Source: an uncultured Clostridia bacterium (lineage in GTDB: Bacteria > Bacillota > Clostridia > Oscillospirales > Acutalibacteraceae). Taken from it: a DNA stretch of 39,199 nt. Both the position numbers and the translations under genes were made by a program. Below, piece by piece: positions 22,877-31,574 of the stretch (position 1 is its first letter; every line of letters starts with the position of its first letter). The notes under the pieces were generated by a model. The model saw only the letters and a list, made by a program, of their open reading frames with translations. It was not told the DNA's origin and did not search any database. The stretch lies in assembly GCA_946041635.1 (NCBI GenBank), contig CAMGDG010000006.1, forward strand, positions 1-39,199, in the 5' to 3' direction.

Positions 22877-24217
22877 TTATTTACTTTCGCTTTCCCAACG
22901 CTTGACAACAAGCTCTTTTACATCGTTCCACGACTTTGTTCCCTGTGCATATTGAAGCAGAGCGGCTCCGAAATCGTCTTTAAAGGTTTGACTCGGAAAT
23001 ACGGTAAAGTTCCACGGTATTGTATATACTTCTGAATTGTTCATCCATTTTATTACCTCCTGAGCCAAGGGGTCAGTCGGGCGTTCGTCCTCTGAAAAAG
23101 TATCAAACGGTGCAATAAGTTCAAGCTTATTTATTACAAAATCCTTGCCGGTTTTACTCGAAAACAGCCAATAGATAAAATCAGCCGCCGCCTTTTGTTC
23201 TTCCTGTGAAGCCTTTGAATTTATTGCAAAGAAGTTTTCGGTACCGATGCATATTCCCTGATTTTCCTCTCCGTCAACACCCATATAAATCGGCAGGTAC
23301 TTTACATTTTCAGCTTTAACCGTATTACCTTTAACATCGCTTATCTGTCCCCATGCCCAGTTGCCGTTCTGCACCATTGCGCATTGTCCCAAAGCAAATT
23401 CCGCCATAGATTCATCAACGATTTTTGAACCGAGCACCTTTTTGTCGGTTGTGGAATTATTTATATAAAGGTCAAAAATATTTTTGAAATTTTCTGCATA
23501 TTCAAATGAGATTTTATTAGTTGCGTCGCTTGTAAGGTCAACATTATTTTTTTTGAATTCATAATAAACGGGAATATTTGCCAGATGAGTTTGCCAGCGC
23601 CAATCCTCACCTGTTTTCAAAGATGTTGACGCAAATACGCCTTTTATTCCCAAGGCGGAAGCGTTCTTCTGCATATCCTCAACAAGTGCTTTCAATGCGG
23701 AAAAGCTTTTTATCTCGTCCATTGATTTATATTCCGTTGCTTTGCTTTTGAGTGCAAAATACTTATCGGTAATCTCTTTGTTATAGATTATTCCGTAACC
23801 CTCAACAACATAAGGAATACCGTAAACCTTACCGTTAGAGGTTACGGCAAGTGACTTATCGGTGAGATGCTTATAAAGCTCCGTTCCCGATAAATCGGCG
23901 CAGTAATCCTTCCAGTTTGCGTAGCCCTTAGGTCCGTTAATCTGAAACAGCGTCGGCGCCTCTTTCGTTCCCATTTTGGCGGTAAGTGTTTGCTCATAGT
24001 TTCCGCTTGCGGCAGTTTCAACCATGAGTGTTACCCCCGTTTCCTCTTTGTATGCTTTTGCAATTTCATCATATACCTGCGCAACCTCCGGCTTGAAGTT
24101 CAAAAAGCGAACCGTTGCGGCTCCGTTGTTCGGGGTATTCTCCTTTTCCTTGGTACATGCGGACATAAATGTTGCAAAAAGACACACCACCATAAAAATT
24201 GATAAAAACTTTTTCAT
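22877..24217 (-). CDS. Sugar-binding lipoprotein of the CUT1 ABC importer (probable maltodextrin binding)
   Basis: 446-residue extracellular solute-binding protein, family 1. A lipoprotein signal ends in the lipobox FMSAC with Cys21 as the lipid anchor. Typical features: WRWQTHLANIPVYYEF, EFALGQCAMVQNGNWAWGQI and IGTENFFAINSKASQEEQKAAADFIYWLFSS. AGGAGG is 5 bases before the ATG. The sugar is not readable from the protein, but the downstream malQ and glgP make maltodextrins the best guess. It is the first gene of a six-gene operon ending with glgP. Confidence 0.93.
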   Translation of the reverse strand: MKKFLSIFMVVCLFATFMSACTKEKENTPNNGAATVRFLNFKPEVAQVYDEIAKAYKEETGVTLMVETAASGNYEQTLTAKMGTKEAPTLFQINGPKGYANWKDYCADLSGTELYKHLTDKSLAVTSNGKVYGIPYVVEGYGIIYNKEITDKYFALKSKATEYKSMDEIKSFSALKALVEDMQKNASALGIKGVFASTSLKTGEDWRWQTHLANIPVYYEFKKNNVDLTSDATNKISFEYAENFKNIFDLYINNSTTDKKVLGSKIVDESMAEFALGQCAMVQNGNWAWGQISDVKGNTVKAENVKYLPIYMGVDGEENQGICIGTENFFAINSKASQEEQKAAADFIYWLFSSKTGKDFVINKLELIAPFDTFSEDERPTDPLAQEVIKWMNNSEVYTIPWNFTVFPSQTFKDDFGAALLQYAQGTKSWNDVKELVVKRWESESK

Positions 24218-24280
24218 AACAGCCTCCTGTATTTTAAATTCTTCTGAATTTTATCAGCAAATTGATTTCGCGCTTCTTTT

Positions 24281-24308
24281 TATATATTTTTAACAAATAA
24301 ACTGTAAA
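24281..24308 (-). promoter_or_regulatory. Possible promoter of the maltodextrin operon
   Basis: Minus strand TTTACA (24308-24303), 16 bases, TATATA (24286-24281). Matches are five and four of six. The leader would be about 55 bases. I saw no convincing CcpA (cre) site or MalR-type operator in the 180-base divergent gap shared with xpt. Confidence 0.45.
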
Positions 24309-24337
24309 AAATTCCACGAAATTCAAGTTAAAAAACA

Positions 24338-24366
24338 TTGTTTTTTATTTCGTTTTGTCTTATAAT
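24338..24366 (+). promoter_or_regulatory. Promoter of xpt and the nucleoside importer
   Basis: TTGTTT (24338-24343), 17 bases, TATAAT (24361-24366). Start of transcription should be near 24373, leaving only about 25 bases before the xpt ATG. That leaves no room for the purine riboswitch often found before xpt genes. Confidence 0.7.
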
Positions 24367-24397
24367 TAGTAGTATATTGACGACAGAGGGAAAAAAC

Positions 24398-24973
24398 ATG
24401 CGGAAATTAGAAGAGCGTATTTTAAAAGACGGCAAAGTTTTCAAAGGAAATGTATTGAAAGTTGACAGTTTCCTTAACCATCAGCTCGATGTAGGACTTC
24501 TCTCTGACATCGGTAAAGAACTGAAAAGATTATACAATGACTGTGACATCACAAAAGTGCTTACAATCGAGGCTTCGGGTATAGGTGTAGGCTGTATGGT
24601 GGCGCAGTTTTTTGATTGTCCCCTGCTTTTTGCAAAGAAAACCAAAACAATAAATATTAAGGGCGATGTTTATAAAAGTCAGGTTGAATCCTTTACTCAT
24701 CAATGTGTATATGATATAATCGTTTCAAAGGATTTTATTACAAGCGACGACACAGTTCTTATTGTTGACGATTTCCTCGCTAAGGGAAACGCCCTGAACG
24801 GTCTTATCGACATTGTTAATCAGGCAGGCGCCAAGCTTGCAGGCTGCGGCATAGCCATTGAAAAAGGTTTCCAGGGCGGCGGCGACAAATTAAGAGAGCA
24901 AGGTATCCGTGTTGAGTCAATGGCAATTATTGATAAAATGGACGATGCCACGGGTGAAATAGTTTTCAGATAA
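24398..24973 (+). CDS. xpt: Xanthine phosphoribosyltransferase
   Basis: Salvages xanthine to XMP using PRPP; cytosolic. 191 residues, the usual size. The PRPP loop TVLIVDDFLAKGNA (119-132) and the family segments EASGIGVGCMVAQFFDCPLLFAKK (58-81) and IAIEKGFQGGGDKLREQGIRVESMA near the C-terminus match Xpt rather than adenine or hypoxanthine enzymes. The ATG at 24398 has AGAGGGA upstream; an in-frame start at 24338 falls in the promoter. The BMP-family importer starts 51 bases on, separated by a small stem-loop (TAACAGC/GCTGTTA, 24979-24996), suggesting a purine salvage and uptake unit. Confidence 0.95.
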   Translation: MRKLEERILKDGKVFKGNVLKVDSFLNHQLDVGLLSDIGKELKRLYNDCDITKVLTIEASGIGVGCMVAQFFDCPLLFAKKTKTINIKGDVYKSQVESFTHQCVYDIIVSKDFITSDDTVLIVDDFLAKGNALNGLIDIVNQAGAKLAGCGIAIEKGFQGGGDKLREQGIRVESMAIIDKMDDATGEIVFR

Positions 24974-25024
24974 GTATATAACAGCGTTTGCTGTTAAAAT
25001 ATTAAAAACAAAGGAGAAAAACAC

Positions 25025-26320
25025 ATGAAAAACTTTAAGAAGATTCTTGCAGTTGTCATGGCAATCGCTTTGATTGCAACCGTTTTTGCCGCTTGCGGTA
25101 ATAAGGATAACGGTGGAACAACTAACGAGAAAAAGGGCGAAAGCGCTGATATTATTGCGCGTAGTGAGATTAAATCAGATGTTACCGTTCCGGACACATT
25201 CAAAATCGGTCTCATTTGCCTCCATGATGAAAACTCTACTTATGACAGCAACTTCATCAACGGTCTTAAATCCGCTGCCGCAGGTATGGGGCTCAAAGAC
25301 GAGCAGGTTATCATCGTAAAGAACATCGGTGAAGACACAGGCTGCTATGACGCCGCTGTTGACCTTGCAAAGAACAAGGGCTGCTCCGTAATTTTTGCTG
25401 ACAGCTTCGGTCATGAATCATTTATGAAGCAGGCTGCTCAGGAATTCCCCAATGTTCAGTTCTGCCATGCAACAGGTACTTCATCAAAGACTGCGGGCAT
25501 TCCTAACTTCCACAATGCATTTGCAGCTATCTATGAGGGTCGTTATCTTGCAGGTATTGCAGCAGGTATGAAGCTTAACGAAATGATTAAAGACGGAAAA
25601 ATTACTGCTGAGCAGGCTATTATCGGTTATGTTGGCGCATTCACATATGCAGAAGTTATTTCCGGTATGACATCCTTCTTCCTTGGCGCTCGTTCGGTTT
25701 GCCCGACAGCAACAATGAAGGTTCGTTACACAGGTTCTTGGTATGATCAGGCAAAAGAGCAGGAAGCTGCTACTGCGCTTATCCAGAAAGACAACTGTGT
25801 TCTTATCAGCCAGCACGCTGACTCACTCGGTGCTCCCACCGCTTGTGAGCTTGCAGGTGTTCCCAATGTTTCATACAACGGTTCAACTTATTCAGCAGGT
25901 GAAAACACCTTCATCGTTTCCTCCGCTATTAACTGGGCTCCTTACTTCCAGTACATTATTGAGCAGACAGTTAAGGGCGAAGCTATTGATACAGACTGGA
26001 CAGGTACAATCGCTACAAACTCTGTTGTAATTTCCGGTGTTAACCTTGACGCTTGTGCAGAAGGCACTGTTGAGGCTCTCAACAAGGCTGTTGAAGAGTT
26101 CAAGGCAGGTACACTCCATGTATTTGACACAAGCAAATTCACAGTTGAGGGCAAGAATCTTACTGAGTATCTTGCGGATGTTGACGGCGACTTCAAGGGC
26201 GAAACAAATGTTATCCATGACGGTTACTTTGACGAGTCCAACGCAAAAGACTTCCGTTCAGCTCCTTACTTCGACATCATCATTGACGGTGTTGAGAACC
26301 TTAACACTAATTTCGGCTAA
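25025..26320 (+). CDS. BMP-family nucleoside-binding lipoprotein
   Basis: 431-residue extracellular lipoprotein of the BmpA/PnrA/Med family; lipobox VFAAC with Cys24. Family features: FKIGLICLHDENSTYDSNFINGL, GCSVIFADSFGHESFMKQAAQEFPNVQFCHATG, and NAFAAIYEGRYLAGIAAGMKL. Characterised relatives bind purine or other nucleosides, and the downstream genes match the B. subtilis NupNOPQ-type importer. AAAGGAG precedes the ATG. Codon use differs from neighbours: more C- and G-ending codons (AAG, GAC, TTC, CTC), as in highly expressed genes. A strong stem-loop follows its stop. Confidence 0.93.
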   Translation: MKNFKKILAVVMAIALIATVFAACGNKDNGGTTNEKKGESADIIARSEIKSDVTVPDTFKIGLICLHDENSTYDSNFINGLKSAAAGMGLKDEQVIIVKNIGEDTGCYDAAVDLAKNKGCSVIFADSFGHESFMKQAAQEFPNVQFCHATGTSSKTAGIPNFHNAFAAIYEGRYLAGIAAGMKLNEMIKDGKITAEQAIIGYVGAFTYAEVISGMTSFFLGARSVCPTATMKVRYTGSWYDQAKEQEAATALIQKDNCVLISQHADSLGAPTACELAGVPNVSYNGSTYSAGENTFIVSSAINWAPYFQYIIEQTVKGEAIDTDWTGTIATNSVVISGVNLDACAEGTVEALNKAVEEFKAGTLHVFDTSKFTVEGKNLTEYLADVDGDFKGETNVIHDGYFDESNAKDFRSAPYFDIIIDGVENLNTNFG

Positions 26321-26356
26321 TAGTAATATGAATCCGATTTAGTCGGCAAAATAAAT

Positions 26357-26381
26357 GCAAGGGGGCATTTTGTCCCCTTGC
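26357..26381 (+). other. Stem-loop after the BMP gene (attenuator or mRNA stabiliser)
   Basis: GCAAGGGG (26357-26364) pairs perfectly with CCCCTTGC (26374-26381) around a nine-base loop, followed by GTATTTTA. The T-run is short, so partial termination after the binding-protein gene is likely, lowering expression of the ATPase and permeases. Confidence 0.75.
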
Positions 26382-26404
26382 GTATTTTACAGGGGGATTC
26401 TAAT

Positions 26405-27934
26405 TTGAACGCATTAGAATTAAAAAACGTAACTAAAAAATTCGGTAAAGTCGTTGCCAACAAAAATGTAAATCTAACGGTTAAATCCGGAGAAATTCTT
26501 GCTGTACTCGGTGAAAATGGCAGCGGCAAAACTACTCTTATGAATATGATTGCGGGTATTTACTACCCCGACGAGGGAGAAATCTTTGTAAACGGAAATC
26601 CCGTTACCATTGCTTCTCCCAAAGATGCTTTTGATTTACACATCGGTATGATTCATCAGCATTTTAAGCTTGTGGATATTTTTACTGCTACTGAAAATAT
26701 TGTTTTAGGTATTAAAGATAAAAAGCGTTTCAACCTTAAAGATGCTGAAAAAAAGGTTATTGAAATTTCTTCTAAATACGGATTTGAAATTGACCCGAAG
26801 AAGAAAATATACGAAATGTCTGTTTCCGAAAAGCAAACCGTTGAAATTGTAAAGGTTCTTTACAGAGGAGCAGACATACTGATTTTGGACGAGCCCACTG
26901 CGGTGCTTACTCCCCAGGAAACCGAAAAGCTTTTCAAAGTGCTTAAAAAAATGAGAGATGACGGAAAATCCATCATCATTATCACTCATAAAATGCACGA
27001 GGTTTTGTCTGTTTCCGACAGAGTTACAATTCTGCGCCGCGGTGAATATATAGATACTGTTGCAACCGCCGAAACAAACGAGGCAGAGCTTACAGAAATG
27101 ATGGTCGGCAAAAGGGTATCTCTCAATATTGACCGATCCGAGCCGAAAAATCCTGTTGACAGACTTGTTGTTAACCATCTCAATCTTAAAAATTCCGAAA
27201 ATGTAAAAATACTCGATGATGTTTCGTTCACAGCAAAAAGCGGCGAAATTCTCGGTATTGCGGGAATTGCGGGAAGCGGTCAAAAGGAACTGCTGGAATC
27301 AATCGCAGGTCTTCACACTTCTGCCCAGGGCGAGATAACATACATCGACCCTCAGAATAAGGAAATTAACCTTATGGAGAAAACTCCCGTTCAGATAAGA
27401 GAGCTTGGCGTTCGACTCTCTTTTGTCCCCGAGGACAGACTCGGAATGGGACTTGTAGGAAATATGGACATCATTGATAATATGATGCTCCGCAGTTACA
27501 AAAAAGGAAAATCCATGTTCCTTGACAGACAGCCCCCGAAAAAATTGGCAAAATCAATTATTGATGAGCTTGAAGTTGTTACTCCGAGCGCTACAACACC
27601 TGTCAGACGGCTCTCCGGCGGTAATGTTCAAAAGGTACTTGTCGGCCGTGAAATTGCTTCTTCCCCCACAGTTTTGATGGCCGCATACCCCGTTCGCGGA
27701 CTTGATATAAACTCATCTTACACAATCTACAATCTTCTTAACGAGCAAAAGGAAAACGGTGTAGCTGTTATTTTTGTAGGTGAAGATTTGGATGTTTTAC
27801 TTGAACTGTGTGACAGAATACTTGTTATCAGTTCGGGTACCGTTTCCGGAATTGTTGACGGACGAACCGCAACCAAAGAGGGCGTCGGCCTCTTAATGAC
27901 AAAGGTGAAAGGAGCAAAAGAGAATGAAGAATAA
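26405..27934 (+). CDS. Nucleoside ABC transporter ATP-binding protein (double ABC domain)
   Basis: 509-residue ATPase with two fused ABC domains, as in RbsA and NupO. First half: Walker A GENGSGKTT, signature region MSVSEKQTVEI, Walker B ILILDEPTAVLTPQE. Second half: GIAGSGQKELLESIAGL, LSGGNVQKVLVGREI and VLMAAYPVRGLD; the second Walker B lacks the usual Asp-Glu pair, which is normal for this family. The start is the TTG at 26405, 8 bases after AGGGGG; an in-frame TTG at 26378 lies inside the upstream hairpin. Its end overlaps the first permease by 11 bases. Confidence 0.94.
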   Translation: MNALELKNVTKKFGKVVANKNVNLTVKSGEILAVLGENGSGKTTLMNMIAGIYYPDEGEIFVNGNPVTIASPKDAFDLHIGMIHQHFKLVDIFTATENIVLGIKDKKRFNLKDAEKKVIEISSKYGFEIDPKKKIYEMSVSEKQTVEIVKVLYRGADILILDEPTAVLTPQETEKLFKVLKKMRDDGKSIIIITHKMHEVLSVSDRVTILRRGEYIDTVATAETNEAELTEMMVGKRVSLNIDRSEPKNPVDRLVVNHLNLKNSENVKILDDVSFTAKSGEILGIAGIAGSGQKELLESIAGLHTSAQGEITYIDPQNKEINLMEKTPVQIRELGVRLSFVPEDRLGMGLVGNMDIIDNMMLRSYKKGKSMFLDRQPPKKLAKSIIDELEVVTPSATTPVRRLSGGNVQKVLVGREIASSPTVLMAAYPVRGLDINSSYTIYNLLNEQKENGVAVIFVGEDLDVLLELCDRILVISSGTVSGIVDGRTATKEGVGLLMTKVKGAKENEE

Positions 27935-29033
27935 AAGCAAAAGAACTCACGAGCCCCTGTTTCATATTTCAAAAAGAACCGATGTTTCCCTTAAAACCGG
28001 TATCATTATCCGAATAGTGGCAATAATACTTGCACTGATTGTTTGCGGTATTGTTACAAAGATTTTTACCGGCGACAACCCGATTTCAATTTATAAAACT
28101 ATTTTTGACGGTGCTTTCGGCAAAGGCAGAACGCTTGTCACTATACACGAAATTGCAATTCTGCTTTGTGTTTCATTGGCAGTTACGCCCGCATTCAGAA
28201 TGAAATTCTGGAATATCGGCGCTGAGGGACAGGTGCTTATCGGTTGTCTTTCAACCGCTATGTGTATGTTTTATCTCGGCGGAAAAATCCCCGACGGACT
28301 TTTAATGCTGATTATGGCGATTTTTGCCATAGTCTCCGGCATAATCTGGGGAATTATTCCTGCGTTTTTTAAGGCGCAATGGGGAACAAACGAAACGCTG
28401 TTCACACTGATGATGAACTATGTTGCAATTCAGCTAATTGAGTATTTTCTTAAAATTGCTGACAAGAGCGGTTCCAATGTTGTTGGTCCCGACCTTTTAA
28501 CACACGGTTGGTTCCCCACATTGTTCGGCACAAACTATCTGCTGAATATTCTCATTGTTGCGGTTCTCACTGTTGTTTTATACATCTATCTGAAATATAG
28601 CAAACACGGATATGAAATTTCCGTTGTAGGTGAAAGTGAAAACACGGCGAGATACATCGGCATAAATGTTAAAAAAGTAATTATTAGAACAATGGCTCTT
28701 TCAGGTGCCATCTGCGGTTTGGCAGGATTGCTTTTGGTGGGCGGCGCATCCCACTCCATTGACTCAAATCTGGCGGACGGCCGCGGATTTACTGCAATTA
28801 TGGTATCCTGGCTTGCTAAATTTAATCCGTTTACAATGATTTTAACAACTCTTCTCATTGTATTCCTTGAAAGAGGCGCAGACGAGGTTTCGTCGAAGTT
28901 CGGATTGAACTCTGATTTTGCTCAAATACTCACAGGTATTATTTTGTTTTTCATAATAGGCTGTGAATTTTTCATCAACTACAAAATCAATTTCAATCAC
29001 AAAAAGAGAGCACAAGTAAAGGAGGAAAAATAA
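27924..29033 (+). CDS. Nucleoside ABC transporter permease 1
   Basis: 369-residue membrane protein of the BPD_transp_2 (branched-chain amino acid/sugar/nucleoside) permease family, about nine helices. FRMKFWNIGAEGQVLIG is the family hallmark, and YIGINVKKVIIRTMALSGAICGLAGLLLVGG is the conserved later region. Corresponds to the NupP-type subunit. AAGGAG lies upstream within the ATPase gene. Followed one base later by the second permease. Confidence 0.94.
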   Translation: MKNKSKRTHEPLFHISKRTDVSLKTGIIIRIVAIILALIVCGIVTKIFTGDNPISIYKTIFDGAFGKGRTLVTIHEIAILLCVSLAVTPAFRMKFWNIGAEGQVLIGCLSTAMCMFYLGGKIPDGLLMLIMAIFAIVSGIIWGIIPAFFKAQWGTNETLFTLMMNYVAIQLIEYFLKIADKSGSNVVGPDLLTHGWFPTLFGTNYLLNILIVAVLTVVLYIYLKYSKHGYEISVVGESENTARYIGINVKKVIIRTMALSGAICGLAGLLLVGGASHSIDSNLADGRGFTAIMVSWLAKFNPFTMILTTLLIVFLERGADEVSSKFGLNSDFAQILTGIILFFIIGCEFFINYKINFNHKKRAQVKEEK

Positions 29034-29034
29034 A

Positions 29035-30021
29035 ATGGATGTAAATATGGTAGCTCAGTTTATTTCCCGTGCGGTTTTACAAGGCACTCCCCTTCTTTAC
29101 GGTGCAACAGGCGAAATAATTACAGAAAAATCGGGCAATCTTAACTTAGGTATTCCCGGAATTATGTATATCGGCGCTATTTCCGGCGTTATAGGCGGAT
29201 TTTTCTATCAAAACTCAGGCAGTGAGGTTGTTCCTTTCCTTGCTGTGCTGATTCCGCTGTTATGCTGTTTGTTAGGTTCACTTTTAACCTCTCTCTTATA
29301 CTGTTTCTTAACGATTACTCTTAAAGCTAACCAAAATGTTACAGGTCTTGCAATCACTACCTTCGGTGTTGGTTTCGGTAACTTTTTCGGCGGCTCTTTA
29401 ATTAAAATTCTCAAAAGCGATGTGCCTTATCTTTCTTTGGTTAAGATTGCAAAAGCATTTAAAACAACCTTTGATTTCGGCAGCGACATGGGAGTTTTCG
29501 GAAAAATTTTCCTCTCGTACGGTTTTATGGTTTATTTGGCAATTATCATTGCCGTGATTTCCGGTTTTGTACTCAAACGCACAAAAATCGGACTTCATTT
29601 AAGAGCGGTAGGCGAAAATCCCGCAACTGCCGACGCCGCCGGTATCAGTGTAAATACATATAAATATCTGGCAACATGTATAGGCGGTATGATTGCCGGA
29701 CTCGGCGGACTTTTCTACATTATGGATTACAGTAACGGTATCTGGTCTAATAACGGCTTCGGCGACAGAGGATGGCTTGCTATTGCTATTGTAATTTTCT
29801 CAATTTGGAAGCCCGGACTTTCTATTGTAAGTTCATATCTGTTCGGCGCATTATACATTTTGTTTAACTACATCAATGTGCCGATGGCTTATTTGCCGCT
29901 TATTCAAATGCTGCCGTATGTTGTTACGATTATCGTTTTAATCGGAACAAGCGTTCGCAAAAAGCGTGAAAACCAGCCGCCGCAAAGCCTTGGACTGACA
30001 TATTTCAGAGAAGAAAGATAA
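29035..30021 (+). CDS. Nucleoside ABC transporter permease 2
   Basis: 328-residue partner permease, shorter as usual for the NupQ-type subunit, with eight or nine helices. TPLLYGATGEIITEKSGNLNLGIPGIMYIGA and ADAAGISVNTYKYLATCIGGMIAGLGGLFYI are the conserved blocks. AAGGAGGAAAAATAAA precedes the ATG. It should form the channel with permease 1. Confidence 0.94.
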   Translation: MDVNMVAQFISRAVLQGTPLLYGATGEIITEKSGNLNLGIPGIMYIGAISGVIGGFFYQNSGSEVVPFLAVLIPLLCCLLGSLLTSLLYCFLTITLKANQNVTGLAITTFGVGFGNFFGGSLIKILKSDVPYLSLVKIAKAFKTTFDFGSDMGVFGKIFLSYGFMVYLAIIIAVISGFVLKRTKIGLHLRAVGENPATADAAGISVNTYKYLATCIGGMIAGLGGLFYIMDYSNGIWSNNGFGDRGWLAIAIVIFSIWKPGLSIVSSYLFGALYILFNYINVPMAYLPLIQMLPYVVTIIVLIGTSVRKKRENQPPQSLGLTYFREER

Positions 30022-30054
30022 ACGGTATTGACTATTATTTAACGGAGTTGTATT

Positions 30055-31449
30055 ATGAATAACAAATTTGATGTAATTATCATAGGAGCAGGACCTTCGG
30101 GTATTTTCTGCGCATATGAGCTTCTGAAAGAAAAGCCTGATATAAATATTCTTATGATAGAAAAAGGGCGTTCTATTGAAAAAAGAATGTGCCCCAAAAG
30201 AACTACCAAAAAGTGCGTAGGCTGTCAGCCATGCTCAATCACAACGGGGTTTGCAGGGGCAGGCGCTTTTTCGGACGGTAAGCTTTCCCTCTCTCCCGAT
30301 GTTGGCGGAACTCTGCCCGATATTCTCGGATACGAGGAAACAATGGAACTTTTAAAAGAAGCTGACAGCGTATATCTCGATTTCGGCGCCGATAAAAATG
30401 TTTACGGCGTTGATAAGCGTGCGGAAATTGAGGAAATCCGCCGCAAAGCAATTAACGCTAATTTGAAGCTGATTGAATGCCCTATCCGTCATTTAGGTAC
30501 CGAAGAAGGATACAAGATTTACGCCAAGCTTCAGCATCATCTTGAAGAAAAAGGCTGCAATATCATCTTTAACACAATGGTAGAGGATATTATCATTGAG
30601 GATAACAAGGTTAAAGGGATTGTAGCAGGCGGAAACACCTATTATTCCGACAGAATCGTGGCGGCGGTAGGCCGTGAGGGTGCAGAATGGCTCAGCCACA
30701 TATGCAAGGACCACGGAATTGAAACCCAGGTGGGAACTGTTGATGTAGGCGTGCGTGTTGAAGTTCGCGACGAGGTTATGAAATTCCTCAACGAAAACCT
30801 TTATGAAGCTAAATTGGTATATTATTCACAGACCTTTGACGATAAGGTTCGTACCTTCTGCTCCAACCCCTCAGGTGAGGTTGCAACCGAATATTATGAT
30901 AACGGATTGGCTGTTGTTAACGGTCACGCTTACAAATCGGCTGAATACAAGACAAATAACACCAACTTTGCGTTACTGGTTTCAAAGAACTTTACAAAGC
31001 CTTTTAAGTCCCCCATTGAATACGGCAAGCACATCGCACAGCTCAGCAATATGCTTTGCGACGGTAAAATACTTGTTCAGACCTACGGTGATTTTAAAAG
31101 AGGCAGAAGAACAACACCCGAAAGACTTTGCAGAAACAATCTTATTCCCACATTAAAGGACGCGGTTCCCGGGGATTTGTCCCTTGTATTCCCCCACCGT
31201 ATTATGGTGGATATTCAGGAAATGCTTGAAGCTCTTGACAAGGTAACTCCCGGTATTGCAAGCGATGAAACTCTCCTTTACGGTGTTGAGGTTAAGTTCT
31301 ATTCAAACAAGGTTGTTGTTGATAAGAATTTTGAAACGAGCGTTAAAGGCCTTCACGCAATCGGCGACGGTGCATCTGTTACAAGAGGTCTTATGCAGGC
31401 TTCATCAAACGGAATAAGCGTTGCAAGAAGTATTCTTAAAACTTTATAA
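30055..31449 (+). CDS. FAD-dependent dehydrogenase-like protein (COG2509 type) with cysteine cluster
   Basis: 464-residue flavoprotein of unknown substrate. N-terminal dinucleotide fold IIIGAGPSGIFCAYEL (8-23, GAGPSG at 11-16) with the acidic ribose-binding Glu36. It is followed by a four-cysteine pattern, Cys46, Cys54, Cys57 and Cys60 (KRMCPKR...KKCVGCQPC), and TTGFAGAGAFSDGKLS, a block I associate with the COG2509 group. The C-terminal GLHAIGDGASVTRGLMQASSNGISVA completes FAD binding. GGAG precedes the ATG. It lies 33 bases after the importer and ends at a terminator, so it is probably in the same operon. The cysteines could hold a metal or Fe-S cluster (inference). Confidence 0.85.
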   Translation: MNNKFDVIIIGAGPSGIFCAYELLKEKPDINILMIEKGRSIEKRMCPKRTTKKCVGCQPCSITTGFAGAGAFSDGKLSLSPDVGGTLPDILGYEETMELLKEADSVYLDFGADKNVYGVDKRAEIEEIRRKAINANLKLIECPIRHLGTEEGYKIYAKLQHHLEEKGCNIIFNTMVEDIIIEDNKVKGIVAGGNTYYSDRIVAAVGREGAEWLSHICKDHGIETQVGTVDVGVRVEVRDEVMKFLNENLYEAKLVYYSQTFDDKVRTFCSNPSGEVATEYYDNGLAVVNGHAYKSAEYKTNNTNFALLVSKNFTKPFKSPIEYGKHIAQLSNMLCDGKILVQTYGDFKRGRRTTPERLCRNNLIPTLKDAVPGDLSLVFPHRIMVDIQEMLEALDKVTPGIASDETLLYGVEVKFYSNKVVVDKNFETSVKGLHAIGDGASVTRGLMQASSNGISVARSILKTL

Positions 31450-31456
31450 AAATATG

Positions 31457-31480
31457 GGGCGTCCTTGACGCCCTTTATTT
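31457..31480 (+). terminator. Terminator after the nucleoside-importer operon
   Basis: GGGCGTC / GACGCCC with a three-base loop CTT, followed by TTTATTT, 8 bases after the flavoprotein stop. Confidence 0.85.
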
Positions 31481-31574
31481 CTGTACAAAATTTTTCGTAA
31501 AATATCGGAAAATCCGTTTAAGATTTATCTTTTATCAGTTTTTTCAAAGTGATATACTATACAGCGGTGATAAA

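Noticed and set aside
24367-24397. Purine riboswitch before xpt
   Set aside because: Only about 25-30 bases separate the promoter from the ATG, too short for the three-way junction.
26705-27283. 192-codon antisense open frame within the ABC ATPase gene
   Set aside because: It is opposite a well-conserved coding sequence, rich in Phe/Asn/Cys as expected for a shadow frame, and has no ribosome site.
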